From assembly GCA_964440655.1 (NCBI GenBank), contig CAYTTA010000009.1:1-55997 (forward strand): a stretch of DNA of 55,997 bases. Reading direction: 5' to 3'. Positions 44,245 to 52,695 of this stretch are shown here, piece by piece (positions within the stretch are counted from its first letter, which is position 1; every line of letters starts with the position of its first letter). The position numbers were made by a program, and so were the translations under genes. The stretch comes from CAYTTA01 sp964440655 (GTDB lineage Bacteria; Bacteroidota; Rhodothermia; Balneolales; Balneolaceae). Under the pieces are notes generated by a model. The model was not told the origin of the DNA and searched no databases. It saw nothing but the letters and a program-made list of their open reading frames with translations.

Positions 44245-44586
44245 ATGATAAAAGTCTACGGAATCAAAAACTGCAACAAAATCCGTGACACTCTCCGCTG
44301 GATGGAGGAGCACGGTGTCGATTTTCAATTTGTCGATCTGAAAAAGGAGCCTCTGACGGAGCGTCAGCTTGCCGAACTGGCAAGAAAAGTGGGGCTGGAT
44401 GTGCTGGTAAACCGGAAGGGGATGAAGTGGCGCCAGCTCGGCCTTGGCGGGAAGAATCCCGGCGAAGAGGAGCTGTTCGGGCTGCTTCTGGAACACCAGA
44501 CAATGATCAAGCGCCCCTTGATCACCCGCGGGGATGCCGTACTGGTCGGCTATGACGAGGACTCCTTTGAGCACTTCATTTCCTAG
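44245..44586 (+). CDS. ArsC/Spx/YffB-like thioredoxin-fold protein
   Basis: A 113-residue protein of the arsenate reductase (ArsC)/Spx/YffB group. The N-terminal IKVYGIKNCNKIRDTLRW has the single conserved Cys and the family pattern; LLEHQTMIKRPLI near the end is also typical. True arsenate reduction is not implied; YffB-like members have unclear roles. ATG 44245 is preferred (GGGAAAAG upstream). It overlaps the DUF3108 gene by 35 nt. Confidence 0.88.
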   Translation: MIKVYGIKNCNKIRDTLRWMEEHGVDFQFVDLKKEPLTERQLAELARKVGLDVLVNRKGMKWRQLGLGGKNPGEEELFGLLLEHQTMIKRPLITRGDAVLVGYDEDSFEHFIS

Positions 44587-45388
44587 CGTTATCCGGGCAG
44601 TTCTGCTGCTGCTGTTCACTGCGGTTTCCGCGGCGGGACAGTCCCAGCTCACCTATGAGAGATCCGCACCTCCGGAGCTGAATGAGTTGCTGACGATTCG
44701 CGAGCGGTTCGTCTATTCGGTCCGGTACGGCTTCTTCAATCTGGGCGAGATCGAGGTGGAACTGTTGCCCGATACCACCTGGCAGGGGCAGCGGGTCCAC
44801 CACATGAGGACCATCATGCGGTCATCGGGCATCCCTCTGATGGGGCGGCGGGATGTGCATTATCACAGCTACTTCTTTCTGGAGAATGGAGCTCCGCACG
44901 GGGTACTCTTCTGGAGGGAGGATCATCACGACAACGAACCGGACCGGAGCCGGATAGAATTTGACCGGCAGAAGGAGGAGGTGAGGTTCTTTGAAAGAGG
45001 AGAACCGGAAGATACGCTGCAGCTTGTCGAGCCGGCGGGTGGCGGGGACAACATCTTCTACTATGCCAGGGCATTTGCAGGAACCGACAGAGAGTTTGAA
45101 ATTCCTGTCTACGTCTCCAACGAACAGGGCAGCGTGAAAGCGGTCAACAAAACGGAGCGTGAGCAGAGGAAATATGATGCATTTCCGGGGGAGATCGCAG
45201 CCTATCGTCTGGAAGGGCAGGCCGATATTGACGGCCCTTTCGGATTCAACGGGCGCTTCCGGGCCTGGTTTTCCGCAGATGACCTGAGGGTGCCGCTGGA
45301 GGCGCATTTGCGCATCTTCCTGGGGAATGTCCGCATCCGGCTCATCTCCTGGGAGATCGTGAAAGGTCCGCCAGAATCGGTTGATTAG
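44552..45388 (+). CDS. DUF3108 periplasmic protein
   Basis: A 278-residue exported protein: signal peptide (SVIRAVLLLLFTAVSAAGQ), then a beta-rich domain with ERFVYSVRYGFFNLGEIEVEL and GFNGRFRAWFSADDLRVPL, matching DUF3108. The function is unknown in the family. The frame also allows ATG 44534. It begins inside the ArsC-like gene, so the two are likely cotranscribed. Confidence 0.8.
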   Translation: MTRTPLSTSFPSVIRAVLLLLFTAVSAAGQSQLTYERSAPPELNELLTIRERFVYSVRYGFFNLGEIEVELLPDTTWQGQRVHHMRTIMRSSGIPLMGRRDVHYHSYFFLENGAPHGVLFWREDHHDNEPDRSRIEFDRQKEEVRFFERGEPEDTLQLVEPAGGGDNIFYYARAFAGTDREFEIPVYVSNEQGSVKAVNKTEREQRKYDAFPGEIAAYRLEGQADIDGPFGFNGRFRAWFSADDLRVPLEAHLRIFLGNVRIRLISWEIVKGPPESVD

Positions 45389-45499
45389 CCGGAGCCGGTC
45401 GGAATCGCAAACGGATGAACGATCTTGAGCGACTGGCCGACCTGAGCCCGGGGACCGGACTGGAATATCCGGAGCCGGTCGGAACCGCGACCGGATGAA
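45389..45499 (+). repeat. 31-bp imperfect direct repeat
   Basis: CCGGAGCCGGTCGGAA-type 31-bp copies at 45389-45419 and 45469-45499 differ at three positions, 80 bp apart, between the DUF3108 gene and dut. Nothing else is recognised in this gap. Confidence 0.75.
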
Positions 45500-45521
45500 T
45501 CTCTGAACATACAGGACAGGC

Positions 45522-45983
45522 ATGAGCACCATGAGCAAACCGCTACTGATCTTCGAACGGCTTCCGCACGCAGGAGAGCTGGAACTTCCTTCCTACGAGA
45601 CCGATGGGGCGGCGGGAATGGATATCCGTGCCGCCCTGGAGGAACCTCTCACACTGCAGCCGGGGCAGAGAGCCCTGGTCCCGACCGGATTCAGAATGGC
45701 GGTTCCGGAAGGCTATGAGGCACAGATCCGGCCCCGCAGCGGTCTGGCCTGGCGAAACGGCATCACCCTGCTGAATACCCCGGGAACGATCGACTCCGAT
45801 TACCGCGGCGAGTTGAAAATCATTCTGATTCATCTCGGAGAGGAGCCTCTGGTGATCCGTCACGGCGACCGGATCGCGCAGATGGTCATTGCCCCCGTAA
45901 CCCGGGTGAAACCGGTCGTGGCGGAGCGTCTGGATGAGACCGGAAGGGGGGAAGGGGGATTCGGAAGCACCGGGATCCGGTAA
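45522..45983 (+). CDS. dut: dUTP diphosphatase
   Basis: A 153-residue trimeric dUTPase converting dUTP to dUMP and PPi. The motifs are present in order: AAGMDIRA, RPRSGLAWRNGI, NTPGTIDSDYRGELK, GDRIAQMVI, and the C-terminal RGEGGFGSTG arm. It complements dCTP deaminase upstream in the window. ATG 45522 and 45531 are both possible. Confidence 0.96.
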   Translation: MSTMSKPLLIFERLPHAGELELPSYETDGAAGMDIRAALEEPLTLQPGQRALVPTGFRMAVPEGYEAQIRPRSGLAWRNGITLLNTPGTIDSDYRGELKIILIHLGEEPLVIRHGDRIAQMVIAPVTRVKPVVAERLDETGRGEGGFGSTGIR

Positions 45984-46009
45984 TCCGCGGAGTCCCGGCA
46001 TTGATGATA

Positions 46010-46039
46010 CAGTCTCGGCGGGCTCAGTCTCGGCGGGCT
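46010..46039. repeat. 15-bp perfect tandem duplication
   Basis: CAGTCTCGGCGGGCT occurs twice back to back between the convergent dut and PH-SHOCT genes. Likely slippage. Confidence 0.85.
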
Positions 46040-46056
46040 TCAATCCCGGCGCCAGG

Positions 46057-46578
46057 CTATTCAAACTGCTCTTTCTCCTTCAGGTACTCTTCGTGCGTAA
46101 GCAGCCCCTGCTGCCACATTGAGGTGAGATAGTCCAGCTGATCGAGGGTTCCCGGCACTTCATACTCCGGTTTGCGGTGTTCAACCTTCCGGACTGGATA
46201 AGCTGCTCTGCGTGCTGCCTCGGCCGCTTCCTCGATCAGGCGGGCCAGTGATTCCGGATTCTCGATCCCGTACATCTCCAGACGAACTCCGCCCCCCAGA
46301 AGGGCCACCGTACCGATCCCCGACCGTTTATCGATCCAGGAACGGTGCACCCGGATCTCATCGATCTGGACAAGCTGCATCGCTATGGTACCCCGGCGGT
46401 CTTTCTGCCGGATGGAGTGGTCACGCACCTCATAGCTTGTAGATCTGCGCTGGCGGTGGACCAGCCAGAGCAGCGGCAGTCCCACCCCGAAAAGCGGGAT
46501 CAGCAGACCGGATCCCAGATAGGACCAGAACCAGCTCCTCCAGTCCGGTACCAGAATGATCTTTTTCTCAGTTTTCAT
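46057..46578 (-). CDS. PH-domain and SHOCT-motif membrane protein
   Basis: A 173-residue protein: a hydrophobic hairpin (about 15-38), a bacterial PH-like domain (VRDHSIRQKDRRGTIAMQLVQIDEIRVHRS), and a C-terminal SHOCT helix (LDQLDYLTSMWQQGLLTHEEYLKEKEQF). SHOCT is a short oligomerisation motif. ATG 46578 has GAGGAG 9 nt upstream and is preferred over 46614. Function is unknown. Confidence 0.82.
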   Translation of the reverse strand: MKTEKKIILVPDWRSWFWSYLGSGLLIPLFGVGLPLLWLVHRQRRSTSYEVRDHSIRQKDRRGTIAMQLVQIDEIRVHRSWIDKRSGIGTVALLGGGVRLEMYGIENPESLARLIEEAAEAARRAAYPVRKVEHRKPEYEVPGTLDQLDYLTSMWQQGLLTHEEYLKEKEQFE

Positions 46579-46838
46579 GCTGTTGAACTCCTCGATCTCC
46601 GGATGAACATCCAATCTTCACATTCCCGCATTAACCTTCAACCGCAGCGGGAACAATTGACCAACTCCCGTTCACCGACGGGGGAAGCAAACGGGAAAGC
46701 AAATAGTTCCTGCTTTCTCCATCAACCACGGCAGGACGGCAGAAATCTCCACGAAGAGATGGATTTTTTGTATATTTCGCCACTACAGATACCGGCTTGT
46801 GAATCGGTTGTGCCGGCCGGAGACCTCTCACAGGAAAC

Positions 46839-47510
46839 GTGCCTCAATTGAAAGCGTGGAAATATCTGGTGGCGGTATGGATGACGGCGGTGCTGACGGT
46901 CGGATTCCTGATCCGCATACCCCGCATTCCCATTCTGGAAGAGACGGCGAGAAACCTCTTTCTCCACGTCCCGATGTGGTTTACCATGATGGTCTCCTTT
47001 GCCATGGCTTTCGTCTATAGCATCCGCTATCTCAACAGCGAGAACCCGGTCTGGGACCGGAAGGCGGAAACCGCCACGTTGGTCGGGCTGATTTTCGGTA
47101 TCTGCGGTCTTCTTACCGGCTCCCTCTGGGCACGATTCACCTGGGGAGCCTGGTGGACATTCGCCGAGCCCCGGATGAACCTCTCCGCTCTGGCCATGCT
47201 GGTGTTTGTCGCCTATTTCCTTCTGCGATCGGCATTCAATGATCCGGAGAAAAAGGCCAAAATATCGGCAGTCTACAACATATTCGGTGTCACGACCATC
47301 CCCTTCCTGCTCTACATCATCCCCCGGCAGCTTCCCAGTCTCCATCCGGGAGCCGAAGGAAATCCGGCTTTCAGTGAGATCACCGCGCCGGAGCTCCGGC
47401 TGGTCTTCTATCCGGCGGTGGTGGGATTCATCGGCCTGGCCATCTGGATCATGGATGTCGTAAACCGGTACAAGACCGTTCGTCAGAAACTTGAAACGGA
47501 TCACTCATGA
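46839..47510 (+). CDS. ccmC: Cytochrome c biogenesis protein CcmC
   Basis: A 223-residue six-helix haem-handling protein. The WWD-type haem motif is GAWWTFAEPRMNLSAL, with conserved His in LFLHVPMWF near 43 and in the later periplasmic loop. It passes haem to CcmE. The start is GTG with AGGA 5 nt upstream. Its stop overlaps the next gene (ATGA). Confidence 0.9.
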   Translation: MPQLKAWKYLVAVWMTAVLTVGFLIRIPRIPILEETARNLFLHVPMWFTMMVSFAMAFVYSIRYLNSENPVWDRKAETATLVGLIFGICGLLTGSLWARFTWGAWWTFAEPRMNLSALAMLVFVAYFLLRSAFNDPEKKAKISAVYNIFGVTTIPFLLYIIPRQLPSLHPGAEGNPAFSEITAPELRLVFYPAVVGFIGLAIWIMDVVNRYKTVRQKLETDHS

Positions 47511-47779
47511 AGATGGAACGGATACAAGAAGCGGCTCCGGCAGTCGTTGATACGCTGACCCGCAGCTACAGTGACCAGTGGAATGCGATGGAGCATCTGG
47601 ATGAGGCATCCGGCTTTGTCCGGATGATGGCATCCAACGATCTGCTTCCAGTGGTTCTCGGCGTGAGCCTGATCATCTGGTTTGTCCTGCTCTTCTTTCT
47701 GATCCGTCTGGACCGGAAAGTGGGCCGGCTGGAAAACCTTGTGAATGCGCAGGAGCATCATCAACCCGCAGGTGAATAA
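47507..47779 (+). CDS. CcmD-like small membrane protein
   Basis: A 90-residue protein with one transmembrane helix (about 47-66, LPVVLGVSLIIWFVLLFFL) followed by a charged helix. Position between ccmC and ccmE is the place of ccmD; the N-terminal extension of about 45 residues is longer than a usual CcmD. The assignment relies on context and topology. Confidence 0.6.
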   Translation: MKMERIQEAAPAVVDTLTRSYSDQWNAMEHLDEASGFVRMMASNDLLPVVLGVSLIIWFVLLFFLIRLDRKVGRLENLVNAQEHHQPAGE

Positions 47780-47791
47780 CGGAGGAATTTC

Positions 47792-48187
47792 ATGAAGCCC
47801 AAACTTCTGATCGGTGTCGTCTCGATTGTCTTTTTCACATCCCTGCTGATGTACAACTTTGGTTCGAGCATCAGCACCTATGTCACCTTCGAGGAGGCGG
47901 AGAGCCGGAAAGGGACCCATGTGGTCGGATCCTGGGATTCCAGCCTGGAGTACGGCTTTTCCCGGGAGACCATGCAGTTCACCTTCCATATGAAGGATGA
48001 GACGGGCGATGTCCGCAGAGTGGTCTACCCCAAGGCCAAACCGAACAATTTCGAACAGGCCACTCAGCTGGTTGTGATCGGGGAGATGCGCAACGGAACC
48101 TTCTATGCCCAGGACATGCTGATGAAATGCCCCTCCAAGTACAACGAACCCGGTGATGTCGAGTTTGTGAATGCCGAAGAGCTGTAG
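47792..48187 (+). CDS. ccmE: CcmE haem chaperone, CxxxY type
   Basis: A 131-residue membrane-anchored OB-fold protein (one helix, about 5-24). The haem-binding site, normally HxxxY, is Cys113-Pro-Ser-Lys-Tyr117 (MKCPSKYNEP); the Tyr and the following Pro-containing tail keep their place. CcmE of the CxxxY kind is known from some bacteria and archaea. GGAG lies 9 nt before the start. Confidence 0.85.
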   Translation: MKPKLLIGVVSIVFFTSLLMYNFGSSISTYVTFEEAESRKGTHVVGSWDSSLEYGFSRETMQFTFHMKDETGDVRRVVYPKAKPNNFEQATQLVVIGEMRNGTFYAQDMLMKCPSKYNEPGDVEFVNAEEL

Positions 48188-48189
48188 TA

Positions 48190-50688
48190 ATGGAAGGAGT
48201 CGTTGGTAATCTGCTCATCTCCCTCTCTTTTCTCTCTGCCTTGGGAGCTCTCATTCTCTATGGCCTGGCTTCCAGGGATCATGCGCTCCCGGTGTATGAG
48301 AAGTGGGCAAACCGTCTCTGGATAACGAAGGGACTTTTTGTCATCGCTTCCACGGCACTTCTCTCCTGGCTGATTCTCACTCACCGGTTTGAATATTTCT
48401 ACGTCTGGAACTACACCAGTCTCGATCTGGAGATGCCCTACCGTTTCTCCGCCCTCTGGGGAGGACAGGAGGGGAGTTTTCTTGTCTGGATTCTCATGAC
48501 CTTTCTGGTCGGTCTGGCACTGATCCGCCTAACCCGTGAGCCTTACCGGGGGCCGGTCCTCTTTGTCATGGCGCTTGCCCAGCTTTTTCTCCTTTCCATG
48601 CTGCTCGGGTGGGATCTGTTCGGGCTCCATCTTGGGGCTTCTCCGTTCCGGACCATCGCTCAGGAGATGGCGGACGCTCCTTTTATCCAGGCCAATCCCG
48701 GATTTGTACCCGCCGACGGGACGGGTCTGAACGATCTTTTGAAAAGTCCCTGGATGATGATTCATCCGCCGGTCATCTTCATGGGATTCGCGATGATGAC
48801 GGTGCCTTTTGCCTTTGCCATCGCCTCGCTCTGGAAGCAGAAATATGACGACTGGATCCGTCCCGCCCTTCCCTGGACGCTTGCAGCGAATCTTTCTCTT
48901 CTTACGGCCATCTTCCTGGGGGCATACTGGGCCTACGAAACCCTTTCCTTCGGAGGATACTGGGCATGGGATCCCGTCGAGAACGCCTCTCTGGTTCCCT
49001 GGCTGATCGGAACGGCCGGGATCCATATGATGATCATCCAGCGGAAAAGCGCCCGGGCCCACAAGGGGGCAATCTTCTTCTCCATTCTGGCCTACATCGC
49101 GGTGGTCTACCAGACATTCCTCACCCGGTCGGGCGTCCTCGGGCAGCAGTCGGTGCACAGCTTTGTCGATCTGGGACTCTACAACCAGCTGCTTCTCTTC
49201 ATGCTTGTGATCCTCGGCCTGGGCATCGGCCTCTATCTCTACCGCTACAAAGAGCTGCCCTCCGCGGAAGGGGAGTCCGCCATCCTGAGCCGGGAATTCA
49301 TGACTTTTACCGGAGCGATGCTCCTGTTTATTCTGGGGATGGTGATCATCCTGGGAACCAGCTCCCCGATTCTGGGCCGGCTCTTCGTGGAACAGCCCAC
49401 CCCGCCTGAAATCCAGTTCTATAACGACTGGAGCATGCCGATCGCCCTGATCATGGCGATTACCACGGTCATCGCCCAGTTCCTGTTCTGGAAAAAGCAG
49501 GATGCCGAATCCCTGGCCTCCTCCCTGGTCATGCCGTTGCTGCTCACCTCGGTCGCCAGCATCGTTACCATCGTACTCGGAAGTGTCCGTGACCTCTACC
49601 ACATGGTCTACTACTTTGTCGGCTGGTTCACGGTCTTCGGAAACGGCGCCATACTTCTCTATCTGGTCCGGCGCAATTCGAAACTGATCGGAGGGGCGCT
49701 TTCCCATGTCGGCTTCGGAGTGCTCCTCCTGGGGATCCTGGCCTCATCCGCCTACAATGAGGTGATGCTCGATGAGCGGATCCAGCGATACAACGAGATG
49801 GTGCTGGCCGGACAGGTCATGGATGAACAGGGCTTTCCGGTCCAGGAACTGGCAGAAACCTTCATGCTTGAGCTGAACAAGCCGAAGATTGTGGGAGGAC
49901 GTTACCGGGTGACTTACGAGGGATTTCGTTTCACCGACAGTCCCCGGCCGGGTCAGCAGGAGTACAAGATCCGTTTTGAGCCGCTTGACGGGGGAAAACC
50001 CTTTGTTCTGAAGCCTGATGTCTACCCGATGAGCTCAAGTCCCGTTGCCGGAATGGAGTGGGCTGTGGAACCGCACGTAAAAAGCGGACTCTTCAGTGAC
50101 ATCTACCTCTACGTGGCCGGCAGTGCCTGGGTGGAGGAGCAGAACCGCCGGATGGATGAGCGGAGCCGTACATTCACCCCGGCCTCGGTCGGAGAGGATC
50201 CATCCGACGGGGAGGAGGAGACACACCGTTCATTCCGCTTCGAGCAGGACATTCCGGTCGAGGTGGGTCCCTATCAGTTCACCTACAAAAGCCTGGAACC
50301 GGTCCGGGGAGGGGTCCTGCCCGACAGCACTCTCATCGCCGTGGCCGCCAAGCTGGAGATCTACCACAAACCCACCGACACAACCTGGGAGATGACACCC
50401 CTCTTTGCCGTCTATTCGGAAAACGGGGTCAACTACACCTGGTCTCCGCCCGAGCCGCTCGAGCGGTTCAACCTGGCAGCCAGTTTTACCTCCATCATCC
50501 CTGAAGAAGATGCCATTCGTGTCACCTTCGACGGGCTTCTGGATGAGTATGAGGAGGATTGGGTGGTGATTGTGGCAGAGAAAAAACCCTTTGTATCGAT
50601 CGTCTGGCTTGGAACATTCCTGTTGATGGGTGGCTTCACCATCTCCATTCTGAGGCACTGGGAGCGGGATCGACGGTCTGTGGGGTAA
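48190..50688 (+). CDS. ccmF: Cytochrome c haem lyase subunit CcmF
   Basis: An 832-residue polytopic protein with the WWD-type haem motif in YWAWDPVENASLVPWL and an upstream conserved GGQEGSFLVW. It attaches haem from CcmE to apocytochromes. It is about 150-180 residues longer than many CcmF proteins, mostly in the C-terminal periplasmic part (about 530-800). It starts 2 nt after ccmE. Confidence 0.93.
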   Translation: MEGVVGNLLISLSFLSALGALILYGLASRDHALPVYEKWANRLWITKGLFVIASTALLSWLILTHRFEYFYVWNYTSLDLEMPYRFSALWGGQEGSFLVWILMTFLVGLALIRLTREPYRGPVLFVMALAQLFLLSMLLGWDLFGLHLGASPFRTIAQEMADAPFIQANPGFVPADGTGLNDLLKSPWMMIHPPVIFMGFAMMTVPFAFAIASLWKQKYDDWIRPALPWTLAANLSLLTAIFLGAYWAYETLSFGGYWAWDPVENASLVPWLIGTAGIHMMIIQRKSARAHKGAIFFSILAYIAVVYQTFLTRSGVLGQQSVHSFVDLGLYNQLLLFMLVILGLGIGLYLYRYKELPSAEGESAILSREFMTFTGAMLLFILGMVIILGTSSPILGRLFVEQPTPPEIQFYNDWSMPIALIMAITTVIAQFLFWKKQDAESLASSLVMPLLLTSVASIVTIVLGSVRDLYHMVYYFVGWFTVFGNGAILLYLVRRNSKLIGGALSHVGFGVLLLGILASSAYNEVMLDERIQRYNEMVLAGQVMDEQGFPVQELAETFMLELNKPKIVGGRYRVTYEGFRFTDSPRPGQQEYKIRFEPLDGGKPFVLKPDVYPMSSSPVAGMEWAVEPHVKSGLFSDIYLYVAGSAWVEEQNRRMDERSRTFTPASVGEDPSDGEEETHRSFRFEQDIPVEVGPYQFTYKSLEPVRGGVLPDSTLIAVAAKLEIYHKPTDTTWEMTPLFAVYSENGVNYTWSPPEPLERFNLAASFTSIIPEEDAIRVTFDGLLDEYEEDWVVIVAEKKPFVSIVWLGTFLLMGGFTISILRHWERDRRSVG

Positions 50689-50697
50689 ACACCAGGC

Positions 50698-51432
50698 ATG
50701 ATGGCCCGGTGGAAAGTGACCATAGAATATGACGGTACCGCCTTTCATGGGTGGCAGCGGCAGAAGCAGGGCCGGACGGTCCAGGGGGAGCTGGAAAAAG
50801 CCTTCTCAACCTGGCGCAATCGTAAAATTGAGGTGACAGGACAGGGGAGAACGGACCGTGGAGTCCATGCGGAAGCACAGACGGCTCATCTTGACCTTGA
50901 CCCGTCCTGCAACGCCTCCTCCCTGATGGCAGCCATGCGCGGACTTCTGCCACCGGACGTGGCGGTGGTCGGGGCGGAGAAAGTACATGACGATTTTCAT
51001 GCCCGCTTTGACGCGCTCTCCCGGTGCTACAGATACCGGATCACCACCAGGCCTTCTCCGCTCCGGAGGAACACCAGCTGGATCCTTCTCCAACAGCCGG
51101 ACCCCGCACTTCTATACCGGTGTGCTGCGATGCTTCGGGGAGAGCATGATTTCCGGAACTTCTCCAAGCAGGAGAACAAAGAGGTGAAAAACACCCGCTG
51201 CTGGATCTATCAGTCGGAATGGATCCGGAACGGTGATCTCTGGGAATATCGAGTGGAGGGGAACCGGTTTCTTCGATACATGGTGCGGAGGCTTGTCGGA
51301 ACGATGATCTGCGTTGCCCTCGGCAGAATGGAGCTCTCCGGATTTGAACGGCTGCTTGGAGGTAAAGAGAGGGAAGAGAAGGTGGTGAGTGCTCCGCCAC
51401 AGGGGCTGTTGCTGGAGAAGGTGATCTATTGA
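50698..51432 (+). CDS. truA: tRNA pseudouridine(38-40) synthase
   Basis: A 244-residue TruA. Catalytic Asp53 is in GQGRTDRGVHAEAQ. YDGTAFHGWQRQ at the start and the NRFLRYMVRRLVG motif near 194 are canonical. It modifies positions 38-40 of tRNA anticodon arms. It lies 9 nt after ccmF, with tandem ATGs. Confidence 0.95.
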   Translation: MMARWKVTIEYDGTAFHGWQRQKQGRTVQGELEKAFSTWRNRKIEVTGQGRTDRGVHAEAQTAHLDLDPSCNASSLMAAMRGLLPPDVAVVGAEKVHDDFHARFDALSRCYRYRITTRPSPLRRNTSWILLQQPDPALLYRCAAMLRGEHDFRNFSKQENKEVKNTRCWIYQSEWIRNGDLWEYRVEGNRFLRYMVRRLVGTMICVALGRMELSGFERLLGGKEREEKVVSAPPQGLLLEKVIY

Positions 51433-51500
51433 TCGGCCGATGTGGGTTTACAATCGGATCCTGATCCATCAATGGGGGTTCAGAAACGGCTTCCGGAAGT

Positions 51501-51538
51501 CAAAAAAAGAAAACCCGGGGGAGGGACGACCCCCCGGG
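51501..51538 (-). terminator. Strong rho-independent terminator (minus strand)
   Basis: On the minus strand CCCGGGGG (51531-51538) pairs with CCCCCGGG (51514-51521) and is followed by TTTTCTTTTTTT. It should end transcription of the lmo0937-like gene. A second CATGCC/GGCATG hairpin (51550-51568) lies before it. Read on the plus strand it could also form a 3' hairpin for truA. Confidence 0.8.
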
Positions 51539-51706
51539 CGCATGAGAAGCATGCCTTGGGAGGGCATGATACCTTCTCTCTTTCTCTCTCTTAATTTCCT
51601 GAAATCGTTGATTCCCTATTTTCAGAAATAAAATATAATCGGGCAGCTATTGGTGAGGGTGTCACCTTTCACACTTCACCTCCTGACGGTAGTCAATGGG
51701 CAAACC

Positions 51707-51862
51707 TCAGATCGCCCGCCTGCTTCCGATGATATTGAGCAGAACGGCGATTACGGCAAATACAAGCAGAATGTGGATCAGTCCGCTTGCAGAATATCCT
51801 ATCAGGCCGATCAGCCACGCGAGGACGAGAATTACGGCGATGATGTAAAGTAGGCTGCCCAT
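51707..51862 (-). CDS. lmo0937-family mini membrane protein
   Basis: A 51-residue protein of two hydrophobic helices: MGSLLYIIAVILVLAWLIG, then a GYSASGLIHI turn, then LLVFAVIAVLLNII and SRRAI. This is the pattern of lmo0937 family small membrane proteins, often found in stress or envelope contexts. It has its own promoter candidate (51894-51924) and terminator (51501-51538). Function is unknown. Confidence 0.85.
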   Translation of the reverse strand: MGSLLYIIAVILVLAWLIGLIGYSASGLIHILLVFAVIAVLLNIIGSRRAI

Positions 51863-51893
51863 TTCGTTGAATTAAATTGATTGAAATCCAACA

Positions 51894-51924
51894 GTAAAAT
51901 AGTGGGTGGGGAGGGAGGGGCAAA
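51894..51924 (-). promoter_or_regulatory. Bacteroidota-type promoter candidate
   Basis: On the minus strand TTTG (51921-51924), a 19-nt spacer and TATTTTAC (51894-51901), against a TTTG/TAnnTTTG consensus. It lies about 32 nt before the lmo0937-like start. Confidence 0.45.
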
Positions 51925-52010
51925 TAGAGTGAACTATGAATATGATGTAGAAAAATCTATGATGGTGAGGTACCTCTTCCTGAAGAGGATGCAGGAAAAA
52001 ATGAAATAAT

Positions 52011-52040
52011 CACGCTGCCCCCATTCCGGGTGGCAGCGTG
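52011..52040 (-). terminator. Terminator after the second YtxH gene
   Basis: A perfect 9-bp stem (CACGCTGCC at 52011-52019, GGCAGCGTG at 52032-52040); on the minus strand it is followed by an AT-rich tract with TTTTTT. It probably serves the YtxH gene at 52312-52644. Confidence 0.55.
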
Positions 52041-52081
52041 ATCTTCTCTCTCTTGATCAGGTATTACCCGGCCGGCTTTCT

Positions 52082-52291
52082 GCCGGCAGGTATCGGGTAA
52101 AATGTAACGGTAAATTGTATCGGGGTTTCCGGGGTTNNNNNNNNNNNNNNNNNNNNNNNNNNNNNNNNNNNNNNNNNNNNNNNNNNNNNNNNNNNNNNNN
52201 NNNNNNNNNNNNNNNNNNNNNNNNNNNNNNNNNNNNGCCGGCAGGTATCGGGTAAAATGTAACGGTAAATTGTATCGGGGTTTCCGGGGTT
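52082..52291. repeat. Identical 55-bp sequences flanking the 100-N gap
   Basis: The 55 bases at 52082-52136 are repeated without mismatch at 52237-52291, directly on both sides of the N run. This is what two contigs overlapping by one assembler k-mer would give; a true direct repeat is the alternative. Confidence 0.9.
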
Positions 52292-52311
52292 CCGGGGGTC
52301 CGGTCAGTGGT

Positions 52312-52644
52312 CTACTGCATCGCTTCCCGTGCTTTTTCCGCTTTCTCCTTGCCCTTTTCCATCCACTCTTCGGATTTCTCTTCCGCCTTGCTTATCCCTT
52401 TTCGGGCCATGCGTTTTCCCTCTTCACTCATCTCCTTCATCTCGCTGCGTGCGCTTCTCATCTGCTGGCGGATTCGTTCATTCATCCCGGAAAATTTATT
52501 CTCCATCTCGTTCCACCACTCATCGCTTTTCCTGGAGATTTTCTCCCGGGAGGCACTCCCCTTGTCGGGTGCGAAAAGAACTCCGAGAATGGCACCGGCA
52601 ACGGCTCCGGTTACGAGGCTTCCCAAAAACTTTGAAGTATCCAT
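52312..52644 (-). CDS. YtxH-domain stress protein (second copy)
   Basis: A 110-residue protein with one membrane segment (GSLVTGAVAGAILGVLF) and the YtxH signature LFAPDKGSASREKI, then a highly charged helix (about 40-110) rich in Glu, Lys and Met. It resembles the protein at 52-315. Function is unknown in the family; envelope stress is a common context. An 18-bp degenerate repeat lies in its upstream region. Confidence 0.88.
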   Translation of the reverse strand: MDTSKFLGSLVTGAVAGAILGVLFAPDKGSASREKISRKSDEWWNEMENKFSGMNERIRQQMRSARSEMKEMSEEGKRMARKGISKAEEKSEEWMEKGKEKAEKAREAMQ

Positions 52645-52695
52645 GGTCTCTGATTAATCGGTTTGATTGGGTTGAAAGTAGTGGAAAATGGTCCC

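Larger units (their letters stand above)
51863..52311. other. Intergenic region with terminator and 100-N gap
   Basis: About 449 nt between the lmo0937-like start and the second YtxH stop. It holds a promoter candidate, a terminator hairpin (52011-52040) and a 100-N run (52137-52236) flanked by an identical 55-bp sequence. No gene is seen. Confidence 0.7.
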
